Source: Schlegelella_A sp036263655
GTDB taxonomy: Bacteria; Pseudomonadota; Gammaproteobacteria; Burkholderiales; Burkholderiaceae_C
Direction: 5' to 3'
NCBI GenBank assembly: GCA_036263655.1
Contig: DATAGP010000059.1
Coordinates: 1-64,000, forward strand
Length of the DNA stretch: 64,000 bases
Position 1 is the first letter of the stretch. Each line of letters opens with the position of its first letter. The notes below the pieces were generated by a model that was given only the letters and a program-made list of their open reading frames with translations, made no database searches and was not told the DNA's origin. This document shows, piece by piece, positions 24,403 to 32,697 of the stretch. The position numbers and the translations under genes are program-made.

Positions 24403-26004
24403 GTGATCGAGGAGTACGACTACATCGTCGTGGGCGCGGGTTCGGCGGGGTGTGTGCTCGCCGGCCGGTTGAGCGAGGAACCGGCGACCCGGGTGCTGCT
24501 GCTGGAGGCCGGCCCCGCCGACCGCTCGCCGTGGATCCACCTCCCGATCGGCTACGGCAAGACCATGTGGAGCCCGCGTGTCAACTGGTGCTTCGAGACC
24601 GAACCCGATCCGAACATGAACGGTCGCCGCATCTACTGGCCGCGCGGCAAGACGCTCGGCGGCTCCAGCTCGATCAACGGGCTCATCTACATCCGCGGCC
24701 AGCACCAGGACTACGACCTCTGGGCCGAGCTCGGCAACGCCGGCTGGGGCCATGCCGACGTGCTGCCCTACTTCATCCGCTCGGAAGGCAACGAGCGCGG
24801 AGCCTCGGCGTGGCACGGCGCCGACGGGCCGCTCAAGGTCTCGAACATCAGGGCCGGCAACGCGCTGATCGAGGCCTTCGTCGCGGCCGCCGAACAGATC
24901 GGCGTGCCTCGCACCGACGACTTCAACGGCGCCACGCAGGAAGGCGCGGGCTACTACCAGCTCACGACCTGGAAGGGGTTGCGCTGGAGCGCTGCCCGCG
25001 CCTACCTCCAGCCCGCGCGGCGGCGGCCCAACCTGCGCATCGCCACGGCGGCGCACGCCACCGGCATCGACTTCGAGGGCAGGCGCGCCGTGGGCGTGCG
25101 TTACCTGCGCGGCGGCGTGGTGCACAAGGCCCGGGTGCGGGCTGAAGTGCTGCTCGCCGCCGGTGCGATCCAGTCGCCGCAGCTGCTGCAGCTCTCGGGC
25201 ATCGGCGCGCCGGCCCTGCTCCAGCGCTTCGGCATTCCCGTCGTGCAGGCGTCGCCGGGCGTCGGCGAGAACCTGCAGGACCACCTGCAGATCCGCCTCA
25301 TCTACGAAAGCACGCGCCCGACCACCAACGACCAGCTGAATTCGATGGTGGGCCAGGCGCGCATCGGCATCGAATGGCTGCTTCGGCGCAGCGGCCCGCT
25401 CGCGGTCGGCATCAACCAGGGCGGCTGCTTCATGCGTGCGCTGCCCGACGCGCCGACGCCCGACATCCAGTTCCACGTCGCCACCTTGTCGGCGGACATG
25501 GCGGGCGGCAAGGTGCATCCGTTCTCGGGCTTCACCATGTCGGTGTGCCAGCTGCGCCCGCAGGCGCGCGGCCACGTCCGCATCCGCTCGACCGATCCGT
25601 TGGCGCCGCCCGAGATGCAGCCCAACTACCTGTCCACCGAGCTCGACCGCCAGGTCACGGTCGCCGGCGTCAAGGCCGCCCGCGCCGTTGCCGCCGCTCC
25701 GGCGATGCGTCCGCACGTCAAGCGCGAGGTCCGCCCCGGGCCCGAGCTGAGCAGCGACGCCGACCTGCTCGAGTTCTGCCGCAACACCGGGGCGACGATC
25801 TTCCACCCGAGCGGCACCTGCAAGATGGGCGTCGACCCGATGGCGGTCCTCGACGAGCGCCTGCGCGTTCGCGGCGTCGAGGGCCTGCGCGTCGTCGACT
25901 GCTCGGCCATGCCGACGCTTGTGTCGGGCAACACGCACGCGCCGGTGGTCATGATGGCCGAGAAGGCCGTCGACATGATCCGGGCCGATGCCCGCCGCCC
26001 CTGA
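24403..26004 (+). CDS. GMC family FAD-dependent alcohol/choline dehydrogenase-like oxidoreductase
   Basis: A glucose-methanol-choline oxidoreductase of 533 residues from the GTG at 24403. The N-terminal FAD loop is YIVVGAGSAGCVLAGRLSEE, the GMC signature GGSSSINGLIYIRGQHQDYD follows, and the C-terminus holds FHPSGTCKMG and the catalytic His pair region SGNTHAPVVMMAEKA. It oxidises a primary or secondary alcohol group with FAD; the substrate is unknown. I chose the GTG because it has a purine-rich ribosome-binding site and leaves the operator palindrome outside the gene; the ATG at 24358 would enclose it. It is the first gene of an operon with a three-part TRAP transporter. Confidence 0.9.
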   Translation: MIEEYDYIVVGAGSAGCVLAGRLSEEPATRVLLLEAGPADRSPWIHLPIGYGKTMWSPRVNWCFETEPDPNMNGRRIYWPRGKTLGGSSSINGLIYIRGQHQDYDLWAELGNAGWGHADVLPYFIRSEGNERGASAWHGADGPLKVSNIRAGNALIEAFVAAAEQIGVPRTDDFNGATQEGAGYYQLTTWKGLRWSAARAYLQPARRRPNLRIATAAHATGIDFEGRRAVGVRYLRGGVVHKARVRAEVLLAAGAIQSPQLLQLSGIGAPALLQRFGIPVVQASPGVGENLQDHLQIRLIYESTRPTTNDQLNSMVGQARIGIEWLLRRSGPLAVGINQGGCFMRALPDAPTPDIQFHVATLSADMAGGKVHPFSGFTMSVCQLRPQARGHVRIRSTDPLAPPEMQPNYLSTELDRQVTVAGVKAARAVAAAPAMRPHVKREVRPGPELSSDADLLEFCRNTGATIFHPSGTCKMGVDPMAVLDERLRVRGVEGLRVVDCSAMPTLVSGNTHAPVVMMAEKAVDMIRADARRP

Positions 26005-26045
26005 TCACTTCCACCCTCCCCCACCCGACCCACAAGGAGACAGCG

Positions 26046-27158
26046 ATGACGAGATTGACAAGACGAGTCGCCATCGGCGCCGGCGCCGCAGCGGCCCTCG
26101 CCGGCACCGCGCAGGTCGTCCGCGCCCAGGCGGTGACCCGCCTGAAGGTGCAGACGGCGGTGCCGACCTCGAGCATCTACTTCGACCTGATGCGCCGCTT
26201 CGGCGACCGCGTCGACCGGATGTCGAACGGCCGCATCAAGATGGAGATCCTGCCCGACGGCGCCGTCGTCAACGCCTTCGAGATCGTCGACGCCGTCGAC
26301 AAGGGCGTCGTCGACGGCGGCTACGCCTGGGCCCACTACTGGTCGGGCAAGAACACGGCGGCCGCGCTGTTCTCCAACCCCGCCGCCGGCGCCGGCACTG
26401 GCATGGACCAGCTCTCGCACATGGCCTGGCTGTTCCAGGGCGGCGGCAACGCGCTGCACAAGAAGCTCTTCAGCGACGGCCTCAAGCTCAACGTCGAGCC
26501 GTTCATGGTCCAGCCGATGGGTCCGGACCCGCTCGGCTGGTTCAAGAACCCGATCAACTCGCTCGACGACATGAGGAAGCTGAAGTACCGCTCGCCGCCG
26601 GGCCTGACGGCCGAGATCTTCAAGGAGATGGGCGTCTCCGCCGTCGCCATGCCGGGCGGCGAGATCGTGCCGGCGGCGCAGAGGGGGGTCATTGATGCCG
26701 CCGAGTGGATCGGGCCCGCCGACGACATGAACCTCGGCTTCCACAACGTCTTCAAGCACTACTACCTGCAGGGCCTGCACCAGTCGACCGACGTCGGCGA
26801 GTTCCTGATGAACAGGACGGCCTGGAACCGGCTCGCGCCGGACCTGAAGGCGATCATCGAAGGCGCGTCGATGGCGTCGATCACCGAGACCTACACCTAC
26901 AACGTGTTCCGCAACGCCCAGGCGATCGAGAAGCTGAAGACGGAGCACAAGGTCACGGTCCACGACACCCCGAAGGACATCTTCCCGGCCTTCATCAAGG
27001 CGACGAACCTGGTCTACGACCGCGAAGCCGGTCGCAATCCGATGTTCAAGGAAGTCCTGGAGTCGCAGCGCGCCTTCGCCAAGGTCGTGGTCCCCTACTG
27101 GACCAAGATCAGCGGCCTCTACTACCAGCTCGGCGCGGATTCGCCCAACAGCAAGTAG
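26046..27158 (+). CDS. TRAP transporter substrate-binding protein (TakP-like, DctP family)
   Basis: A 370-residue periplasmic binding protein. The N-terminus RLTRRVAIGAGAAAALAGTA is a twin-arginine type signal. The mature sequence follows the 2-oxoacid-binding TakP subgroup: LKVQTAVPTSSIYFD, VDGGYAWAHYWSGKNTAAA, MGPDPLGWFKNPI, MPGGEIVPAAQRGVIDAAEW, which differs from C4-dicarboxylate DctP. TakP-type proteins bind monocarboxylate 2-oxoacids with a metal ion, so a 2-oxo or 2-hydroxy acid is a reasonable substrate guess. The ATG has a strong AAGGAGA ribosome-binding site. A strong terminator-like hairpin (27170-27202) follows directly. Confidence 0.9.
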   Translation: MTRLTRRVAIGAGAAAALAGTAQVVRAQAVTRLKVQTAVPTSSIYFDLMRRFGDRVDRMSNGRIKMEILPDGAVVNAFEIVDAVDKGVVDGGYAWAHYWSGKNTAAALFSNPAAGAGTGMDQLSHMAWLFQGGGNALHKKLFSDGLKLNVEPFMVQPMGPDPLGWFKNPINSLDDMRKLKYRSPPGLTAEIFKEMGVSAVAMPGGEIVPAAQRGVIDAAEWIGPADDMNLGFHNVFKHYYLQGLHQSTDVGEFLMNRTAWNRLAPDLKAIIEGASMASITETYTYNVFRNAQAIEKLKTEHKVTVHDTPKDIFPAFIKATNLVYDREAGRNPMFKEVLESQRAFAKVVVPYWTKISGLYYQLGADSPNSK

Positions 27159-27169
27159 ATCCGCCATCG

Positions 27170-27202
27170 GGCGCGCCGGCCACCCCGCCGGCGCGCCTTT
27201 TT
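27170..27202 (+). terminator. Intra-operon Rho-independent terminator-like hairpin after the TRAP binding protein
   Basis: GGCGCGCCGGC (27170-27180), loop CACCCC, then the exact complement GCCGGCGCGCC (27187-27197) and five T residues. It lies between dctP-type and dctQ-type genes, so it should lower expression of the membrane subunits relative to the abundant binding protein or stabilise the upstream mRNA end. Confidence 0.8.
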
Positions 27203-27220
27203 CGTGCCCCCGGAGCCTGC

Positions 27221-27790
27221 ATGACCGCGCCCGCGTCCTCTCTCCTGCGCCTGTCGCGCAAGCTCGACCTCGTGGCCATCTACTCGGGCCGTCTCGTCGC
27301 CTGGCTCATCGTGCCGATGGTGCTGTCGCTCAGCTACGAGGTCGTGTCGCGCTACGTCTTCAACGCGCCGACGGCATGGGCCTACCACATGACCTTCATG
27401 CTGTACGGCACGTTCTTCATGATCGGCGCTGCCTTCACCTTGCAGCGCAAGGGCCACATCCGGACCGACTCGTACTACGGGCAGTGGTCGCCGCGTCGTC
27501 AGGCGACCGTCGACCTCGTCTGCTATGTCCTCATGTTCATGCCCTTCGTCGCCGTCTTCGCGTTCAGCGGCTGGGGCTACTTCGTCAAGGCCTACACCAC
27601 GAACGAGACCTTCGTCTCGAGCCCGTGGACGCCGCTGACCTGGCCGTTCAAGATGATGATGCCTCTGGCCGGCGCGCTGCTCATCGTCCAGGGCTTCAGC
27701 GAGTGCCTGAAGTGCGTGTTCGCGATCCGCACCGGGCGCTGGCCCGAGGCGGCGACCGCCAACGTCAGCCAGGCGGGCGTCGTCGTATGA
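27221..27790 (+). CDS. TRAP transporter small permease (DctQ family)
   Basis: A 189-residue membrane protein with four predicted helices (about 25-48, 63-85, 100-125, 140-165). RYVFNAPTAWAYHMTFMLYG is the typical DctQ helix-2 text and RKGHIRTDSYYGQWSPRRQ the cytoplasmic loop. The subgroup is the TakQ-like type that accompanies TakP. It forms the membrane part of the transporter with the downstream large subunit, whose start overlaps its stop (ATGA). Confidence 0.88.
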   Translation: MTAPASSLLRLSRKLDLVAIYSGRLVAWLIVPMVLSLSYEVVSRYVFNAPTAWAYHMTFMLYGTFFMIGAAFTLQRKGHIRTDSYYGQWSPRRQATVDLVCYVLMFMPFVAVFAFSGWGYFVKAYTTNETFVSSPWTPLTWPFKMMMPLAGALLIVQGFSECLKCVFAIRTGRWPEAATANVSQAGVVV

Positions 27791-29097
27791 GCAACGAGAT
27801 CCTGGGCATCGTCGCGCTGGTCGTCCTGTTCGCGGTCATCTTCATCGGCTTCCCGATCGCCTTCACGCTCGGCGCCGTGTCGCTCGCCACCGGCTTCATC
27901 GCGCTCGGCGCGGTGGTCTTCGACCTGGCCGTGCTGCAAACCTTCTCGGTCATGAAGGACACCATCCTCGCCTCGATCCCCTTCTTCCTGTTCATGGGCT
28001 TCCTGCTCGAGCAGTCCGGGATCATGGAGCGGCTCTTCACCGGCGTGCAGCAGCTGCTCTCGGGCCTGCGCGGGTCGCTCTACCTCGCGGTCCTGATCAC
28101 CGCGACCATCTTCGCGGCGGCCACCGGGATCGTCGGCTCCTCCGTGACGCTGCTCGGCGTGATGGCCGGCCCCTCGATGATCAGGAGCGGCTACGACACC
28201 CGGATGAGCGCCGGCGCCATCGCCGCAGGCGGCACGCTCGGCATCCTCATCCCGCCGTCGGTGATGCTGATCGTGATGGGTCCCGTCGTCGGCGTTCCGG
28301 CCACCGACCTGTTCGCCGCGGCGGTCGTTCCCGGCCTGCTCCTGTCCACGATCTTCATCGTCTGGTGCCTCGTGCGCTGCTGGATGAACCCGGCCCTGGG
28401 TCCGGCATTGCCTCCCGAGATGCGGCCGGCCTCGCTCGGCCCCGTGGTGCGCGACCTCGCGATCGGCGTGCTGCCGGTCGTCGTCGTCATCCTGTCGACG
28501 CTCGGCGTGATCCTGGCCGGGATCGCCACGCCCACCGATGCCGGCGCCGTCGGCTGCTTCGCGACCTTCCTGCTCACCGTCGGCTCGGGCCGCATGAGCT
28601 TCGCGAAGATCCGCAGGTCGGCCTACCAGACGCTCGAGGTGTCGAGCATGATCCTGCTGCTCGTGGCGGCGTCCAACCTGTTCGGCTCGGTGTTCTCGCG
28701 CCTCGGCAGCCCCGAGTTCATGGCCCAGTGGCTGATCGGGCTCGACCTGCCGCCGACGCTGATGCTGATCGTCATCCTGGCCCTGATCTTCGTGCTCGGC
28801 TGGCCGCTGGAGTGGGTGCCGATCGTGCTCATCGTCGTGCCCATCGTGCTGCCGATCGTGCAGGCCGCCAAGATCGACCTGATCTGGTTCTGCACGCTCG
28901 TCGCGGTGACGCTGCAGACGGCCTGGCTGTCGCCGCCGGTCGCCCTCTCCGCGTACTTCCTCAAGGGCGTGGTGCCGCAATGGAGCCTGCGCGAGATCTA
29001 CGCCGGCATGGTGCAGTTCATGGTCCTGCAGCTCGTCGCCGTCGGCCTGCTGCTGCTCTTCCCCAAGATCGCGACCTGGCTGCCGAGCGTCAACTGA
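27787..29097 (+). CDS. TRAP transporter large permease (DctM family)
   Basis: A 436-residue permease with about 12 hydrophobic segments. GFPIAFTLGAVSLATGF at the N-terminus and SPPVALSAYFLKGVVPQW near the C-terminus are DctM hallmarks, and ASIPFFLFMGFLLEQSGIMER and the glycine-rich GTLGILIPPSVMLIVMG are conserved. It uses a sodium or proton gradient to import the substrate delivered by the TakP-like protein. It is the last gene of the unit; the following SulP gene starts 94 bp later and is unrelated in function. Confidence 0.92.
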   Translation: MSNEILGIVALVVLFAVIFIGFPIAFTLGAVSLATGFIALGAVVFDLAVLQTFSVMKDTILASIPFFLFMGFLLEQSGIMERLFTGVQQLLSGLRGSLYLAVLITATIFAAATGIVGSSVTLLGVMAGPSMIRSGYDTRMSAGAIAAGGTLGILIPPSVMLIVMGPVVGVPATDLFAAAVVPGLLLSTIFIVWCLVRCWMNPALGPALPPEMRPASLGPVVRDLAIGVLPVVVVILSTLGVILAGIATPTDAGAVGCFATFLLTVGSGRMSFAKIRRSAYQTLEVSSMILLLVAASNLFGSVFSRLGSPEFMAQWLIGLDLPPTLMLIVILALIFVLGWPLEWVPIVLIVVPIVLPIVQAAKIDLIWFCTLVAVTLQTAWLSPPVALSAYFLKGVVPQWSLREIYAGMVQFMVLQLVAVGLLLLFPKIATWLPSVN

Positions 29098-29191
29098 CGA
29101 CGGTCCTGGCGGATGCGCCCGGTGCGGCGATGCGGCCCGCTCCGGCAGGGCCGCCCCCGGGCACGGTGGTTGGATCGCCGAGAATCCTGGC

Positions 29192-30991
29192 GTGACCTTG
29201 AAGGTTCCACGCCTCTTCTCTCTCGGCTGGCCGCCGTTGACGCGCGCCAACCTGCGTGCCGACTTCTTGGCAGGGCTGACCGGCGCCGTCGTCGTGCTGC
29301 CGCAGGGCGTGGCGTTCGCCACCCTGGCGGGGCTGCCGCCGGAGTTCGGGCTCTACGCGGCGATGGTTCCGGCGATCGTCGCGGCGCTGTTCGGCTCGAG
29401 CTGGCACCTCGTTTCCGGCCCGACGAACGCAGTCTCCATCGTCGTCTTCGCAACCATGAGCGCGCTCGCCGAGCCCGGGTCGGCGCGCTACATCAGTCTC
29501 GTGCTCTGCCTGACGCTCGCCACCGGCGTGCTCCAGCTCGGCCTGGGCCTGGCCCGCCTGGGCAGCCTCGTCAACCTCATCTCGCACAGCGTCGTCCTTG
29601 CGTTCACCGCCGGCGCTGCCATCCTCATCATCGGCTCACAGGTGCGCAACTTCTTCGGCCTGCCCATTCCTCGCGGCGCCGATTTCGTCGACACCCTGGT
29701 CGCGTTCGGAACCCACCTCGGGCAGATCAACCCTTACGTGACGGCGGTCGGAGTCGTCACGCTGGCCGCAGGCATCGTGGTGCGGCGCCTCTGGCCACGC
29801 ATGCCGCACATGCTGTTCGCTCTGGTGGCCGGCTCGCTCTGTGCGCTGCTCCTCAACCGTGAGTTCGGCGCTTCGATCACCGGCATCACGACGGTCGGTG
29901 CGCTGCCGGCCTTCCTGCCTCCGCTGACGATCCCAGACATCTCCCTGCTTCGCGAGATCGCTCCCGCCGCGTTCGCGGTGACGCTGCTCGGGCTCACCGA
30001 AGCGGTGTCGATCGGGCGGTCGATCGCGGTCCGGTCGGGTCAGCGCATCGACGGCAACCGGGAGTTCATCGGCCAGGGACTCAGCAACATCGCGGGGAGC
30101 TTCTTCTCGAGCTACGTGGCGAGCGGCTCGTTCAACCGCAGCGGCCTGAACTACGACTCGGGCGCCCGCACGCCGATGGCCGCGATCCTGTCGGCACCGC
30201 TGCTCGCCGTGATCCTGTTCTTCGTCGCGCCCCTGGCCGCCTATCTGCCCCTCGCCTCGATGGCGGCGGTCCTCTTCATCGTCGCCTGGGGACTGATCGA
30301 CTTCCGTCACGCCCGGGAGATCGCCGGACTCAGCGGCGTCGAAGGCGTGGTGATGGCCCTGACGTTCTTCTCCACGCTGCTGATCCAGCTCGAGATCGCG
30401 ATCCTGGTCGGGGTCGTGGCGTCGCTGATGCTGTACCTGAACCGGGCGACTCGCCCTGCGATCCAGGACGAGAAGCCGGCGCCGGAGCCCGGCAGCACCG
30501 ACTACACGACCGACAGCGGCCTGCCCGACTGCCCGCAGCTGAAGATCCTGCGCGTCGACGGTTCCATCTTCTTCGGTGCGGTCGACCATGTGCGTCAGGC
30601 GATCAGCCGTCGGCCGGGCATGCCGCAGAAGCACCTGCTGCTCGTCTCCGGCGGCATCAATTTCGTCGACGCGGCCGGCACGGAGATGCTGGCGCACGAG
30701 GCGCGCGAACGACGCGCCAACGGCGGTGCGCTCTACTTCCATCGCATGAAGCAGGCCGTGCGCGACTTCATGTACCGGGGCCGGTACGCCGAAGACCTCG
30801 GCAGGGACAACGTGTTTCCGGCCAAGATCCGCGCGCTCGCCGAGATCTACCCGCGCCTCGACAGCGAGATCTGTCGTCGCTGCCAGTTCCGGATCTTCGA
30901 CGAATGCCAGGAGAGGCTCCCGTCGGGGGAGCTGCGCGAGTCGACGCCGTCGCCCGCGAGCGGGGATCCGGCCTCCAGGTCCGGCATCTGA
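29192..30991 (+). CDS. SulP family inorganic anion transporter with STAS domain
   Basis: A 599-residue SLC26/SulP transporter. Residues about 15-420 contain 12-14 membrane segments, including GLTGAVVVLPQGVAFATLAGLPPEFGLYA in two parts and the FSSYVASGSFNRSGLNYDSGA helix. A STAS domain follows at about 450-560 (VDGSIFFGAVDHVRQAI). The C-terminus adds CRRCQFRIFDECQ, a cysteine cluster outside the STAS fold. Sulfate or bicarbonate are the common substrates. It sits tail-to-tail with tauC of the sulfur-oxidation genes, so export or import of sulfate is attractive but unproven. The start is a GTG at 29192. Confidence 0.88.
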   Translation: MTLKVPRLFSLGWPPLTRANLRADFLAGLTGAVVVLPQGVAFATLAGLPPEFGLYAAMVPAIVAALFGSSWHLVSGPTNAVSIVVFATMSALAEPGSARYISLVLCLTLATGVLQLGLGLARLGSLVNLISHSVVLAFTAGAAILIIGSQVRNFFGLPIPRGADFVDTLVAFGTHLGQINPYVTAVGVVTLAAGIVVRRLWPRMPHMLFALVAGSLCALLLNREFGASITGITTVGALPAFLPPLTIPDISLLREIAPAAFAVTLLGLTEAVSIGRSIAVRSGQRIDGNREFIGQGLSNIAGSFFSSYVASGSFNRSGLNYDSGARTPMAAILSAPLLAVILFFVAPLAAYLPLASMAAVLFIVAWGLIDFRHAREIAGLSGVEGVVMALTFFSTLLIQLEIAILVGVVASLMLYLNRATRPAIQDEKPAPEPGSTDYTTDSGLPDCPQLKILRVDGSIFFGAVDHVRQAISRRPGMPQKHLLLVSGGINFVDAAGTEMLAHEARERRANGGALYFHRMKQAVRDFMYRGRYAEDLGRDNVFPAKIRALAEIYPRLDSEICRRCQFRIFDECQERLPSGELRESTPSPASGDPASRSGI

Positions 30992-31028
30992 GCGGCGGAG
31001 CGGCGCACCGGCCGCAAGCCGGCTGGCG

Positions 31029-31904
31029 CTACATCTGGCCTTTCCAAGGCACGAGCTTGTGCTCGACCCAGCGCATCAGCAGGTCGAACAGGTACGCCAC
31101 GACGCCGATCACGATGATCCCCATCACGACGATGTCCGTGCGCAGGAAGTTCGACGCGTTCAGCACCATCTGGCCGAGGCCGAGGCTGGCAGCCACCATC
31201 TCGGCGGCGACAAGCGTCGTCCAGCCGAAGCCGATCGCGATTCGCATGCCGACGAGGATGTCGGGCAAGGCCGAGGGCAGGATGACGTGGCGGATCACCT
31301 GCGCGTAGCTGGCGCCCATCGAATAGGCGGCGTTGATCTGCTCCTGCGAGGCGCTGCGCATCCCGGAGCGTGCGGCCAGCGCCAGCGGCGCGAAGCAGCT
31401 CAGGTAGATGAGCAGCACCTTCGGCAGCTCGTCGATGCCGAACCAGATGATGATGAGCGGCAGGTAGGCGAGCGGCGGCAGCGGCCGGTAGAACTCGAGC
31501 GGCGGGTCGAAGATGCCGCGCGCGACGCGGCTCATCCCCATCGCGATGCCGACGGGGATCGCCGTGACGCAGGCCAGCGCAAAGGCCGAGAAGACGCGGA
31601 ACAGGCTGGCCGCGAAGTGCTGCCAGAGCGGCTTGTCGTTGGCCTGCCCGGTCAGGTACTCGTGGAACTGCTGGAACACCGCCTGCGGGCTCGGCAGGAA
31701 GAGCGGCTTGACCCAGCCCATGTTGGTGACCAGGAACCAGAAGGCGAAGAGCACCGCCACGGTGACGATGCTGATGACGACGCTCGAGCCCTCGCCGGGC
31801 ACCTTGAAGCGACTGGTCTTCAGCGCGGCGCGATCGGTCGCCGGGGCGATGGCGACCGGCGACGGGATCTCCACGGTCGCCGCGGGCGAGCGAGCCTCAG
31901 GCAT
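31029..31904 (-). CDS. tauC: Taurine/sulfonate-type ABC transporter permease TauC
   Basis: A 291-residue permease with six membrane helices and a roughly 30-residue cytoplasmic N-terminus. The EAA loop is INAAYSMGASYAQVIRHVILPSALP, split around the conserved Gly. PLPPLAYLPLIIIWFGIDE and GWTTLVAAEMVAASLGLGQMV are typical of TauC/SsuC. Its start overlaps the tauB stop by 8 bp. It would form the pore for taurine or another alkanesulfonate. Confidence 0.88.
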   Translation of the reverse strand: MPEARSPAATVEIPSPVAIAPATDRAALKTSRFKVPGEGSSVVISIVTVAVLFAFWFLVTNMGWVKPLFLPSPQAVFQQFHEYLTGQANDKPLWQHFAASLFRVFSAFALACVTAIPVGIAMGMSRVARGIFDPPLEFYRPLPPLAYLPLIIIWFGIDELPKVLLIYLSCFAPLALAARSGMRSASQEQINAAYSMGASYAQVIRHVILPSALPDILVGMRIAIGFGWTTLVAAEMVAASLGLGQMVLNASNFLRTDIVVMGIIVIGVVAYLFDLLMRWVEHKLVPWKGQM

Positions 31905-32685
31905 GCGCTGCTTGCCGGTGGTGGACGATGGCCAGCACCTCTTCGCGGATGCGGATGAATTCCGGCTCGGACTTGACCTTGCGCGCGTCGCCGTGCGCCA
32001 GGTACTGGCGCGAGAACGGCATGTCGTCGTAGGCGTGCGCGATCCGGCCCGGGCTCGGGCTCATGACGATCAGGCGGGTCGCCAGGAACAGGGCTTCCTC
32101 GACCGAATGGGTGATGAAGAACACCATCTTGTGCGTTGCCGCCCAGGCGCGGAGCAGGATCTCCTGCACCTGCTCGCGGGTGAAGGCGTCGAGCGCGCCC
32201 ATGGGCTCGTCCATCAGCAGCACGGCCGGGTCGTTGGCCAGCGCCCGGGCGATGCCGACGCGTTGCTGCATGCCGCCGGAGAGCTCGTAGACGGCCCGAT
32301 CGCCGAAGGTGTCGAGGCCGACGAGCGCGAGCTTCTCGTCGGCGATGCGCTCCCGCTCCGCACGGCCGATGCCGCGCATGCGCAGGCCGAGCGCCACGTT
32401 GTCGCGGACCGAGAGCCAAGGCATGAGGGCGTGCTTCTGGAACACGACGCCGCGGTCAGCGCCGGGGCCGACCACCGGCCGTCCGTCGAGCAGGATCTCG
32501 CCGCTGGACGGCGGCAGGAAGCCGGCGATGCAGTTGAGCAGCGTCGTCTTGCCGCAGCCGGACGCGCCCAGCGCCACCAGGAAGTCGCCCCCGTGCATGG
32601 CCAGGTCGACGGGCGCGAGCGCCTGCAGCATGCCGCCCTTGACGGCGTAGTTGACCGTCAGGGCGCGGATCTCAAGCGTCGGCAC
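31897..32685 (-). CDS. tauB: Taurine/sulfonate-type ABC transporter ATP-binding protein TauB
   Basis: A 262-residue ABC ATPase. Walker A is GASGCGKTT, the signature ELSGGMQQRVGIARAL and Walker B VLLMDEPMGALDAF, with the D-loop and switch His in THSVEEALFLA. The sequence between Walker A and signature (VFQKHALMPWLSVRDNVALGL) is that of TauB rather than SsuB. It powers the TauC channel. The gene follows tauA by 12 bp. Confidence 0.9.
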   Translation of the reverse strand: MPTLEIRALTVNYAVKGGMLQALAPVDLAMHGGDFLVALGASGCGKTTLLNCIAGFLPPSSGEILLDGRPVVGPGADRGVVFQKHALMPWLSVRDNVALGLRMRGIGRAERERIADEKLALVGLDTFGDRAVYELSGGMQQRVGIARALANDPAVLLMDEPMGALDAFTREQVQEILLRAWAATHKMVFFITHSVEEALFLATRLIVMSPSPGRIAHAYDDMPFSRQYLAHGDARKVKSEPEFIRIREEVLAIVHHRQAAHA

Positions 32686-32697
32686 GGGACAGGAGGG

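Noticed and set aside
27592..29322. Long minus-strand open frame over the TRAP permease genes
   Set aside because: Asp/His/Gln-rich shadow typical of the reverse complement of hydrophobic membrane genes.
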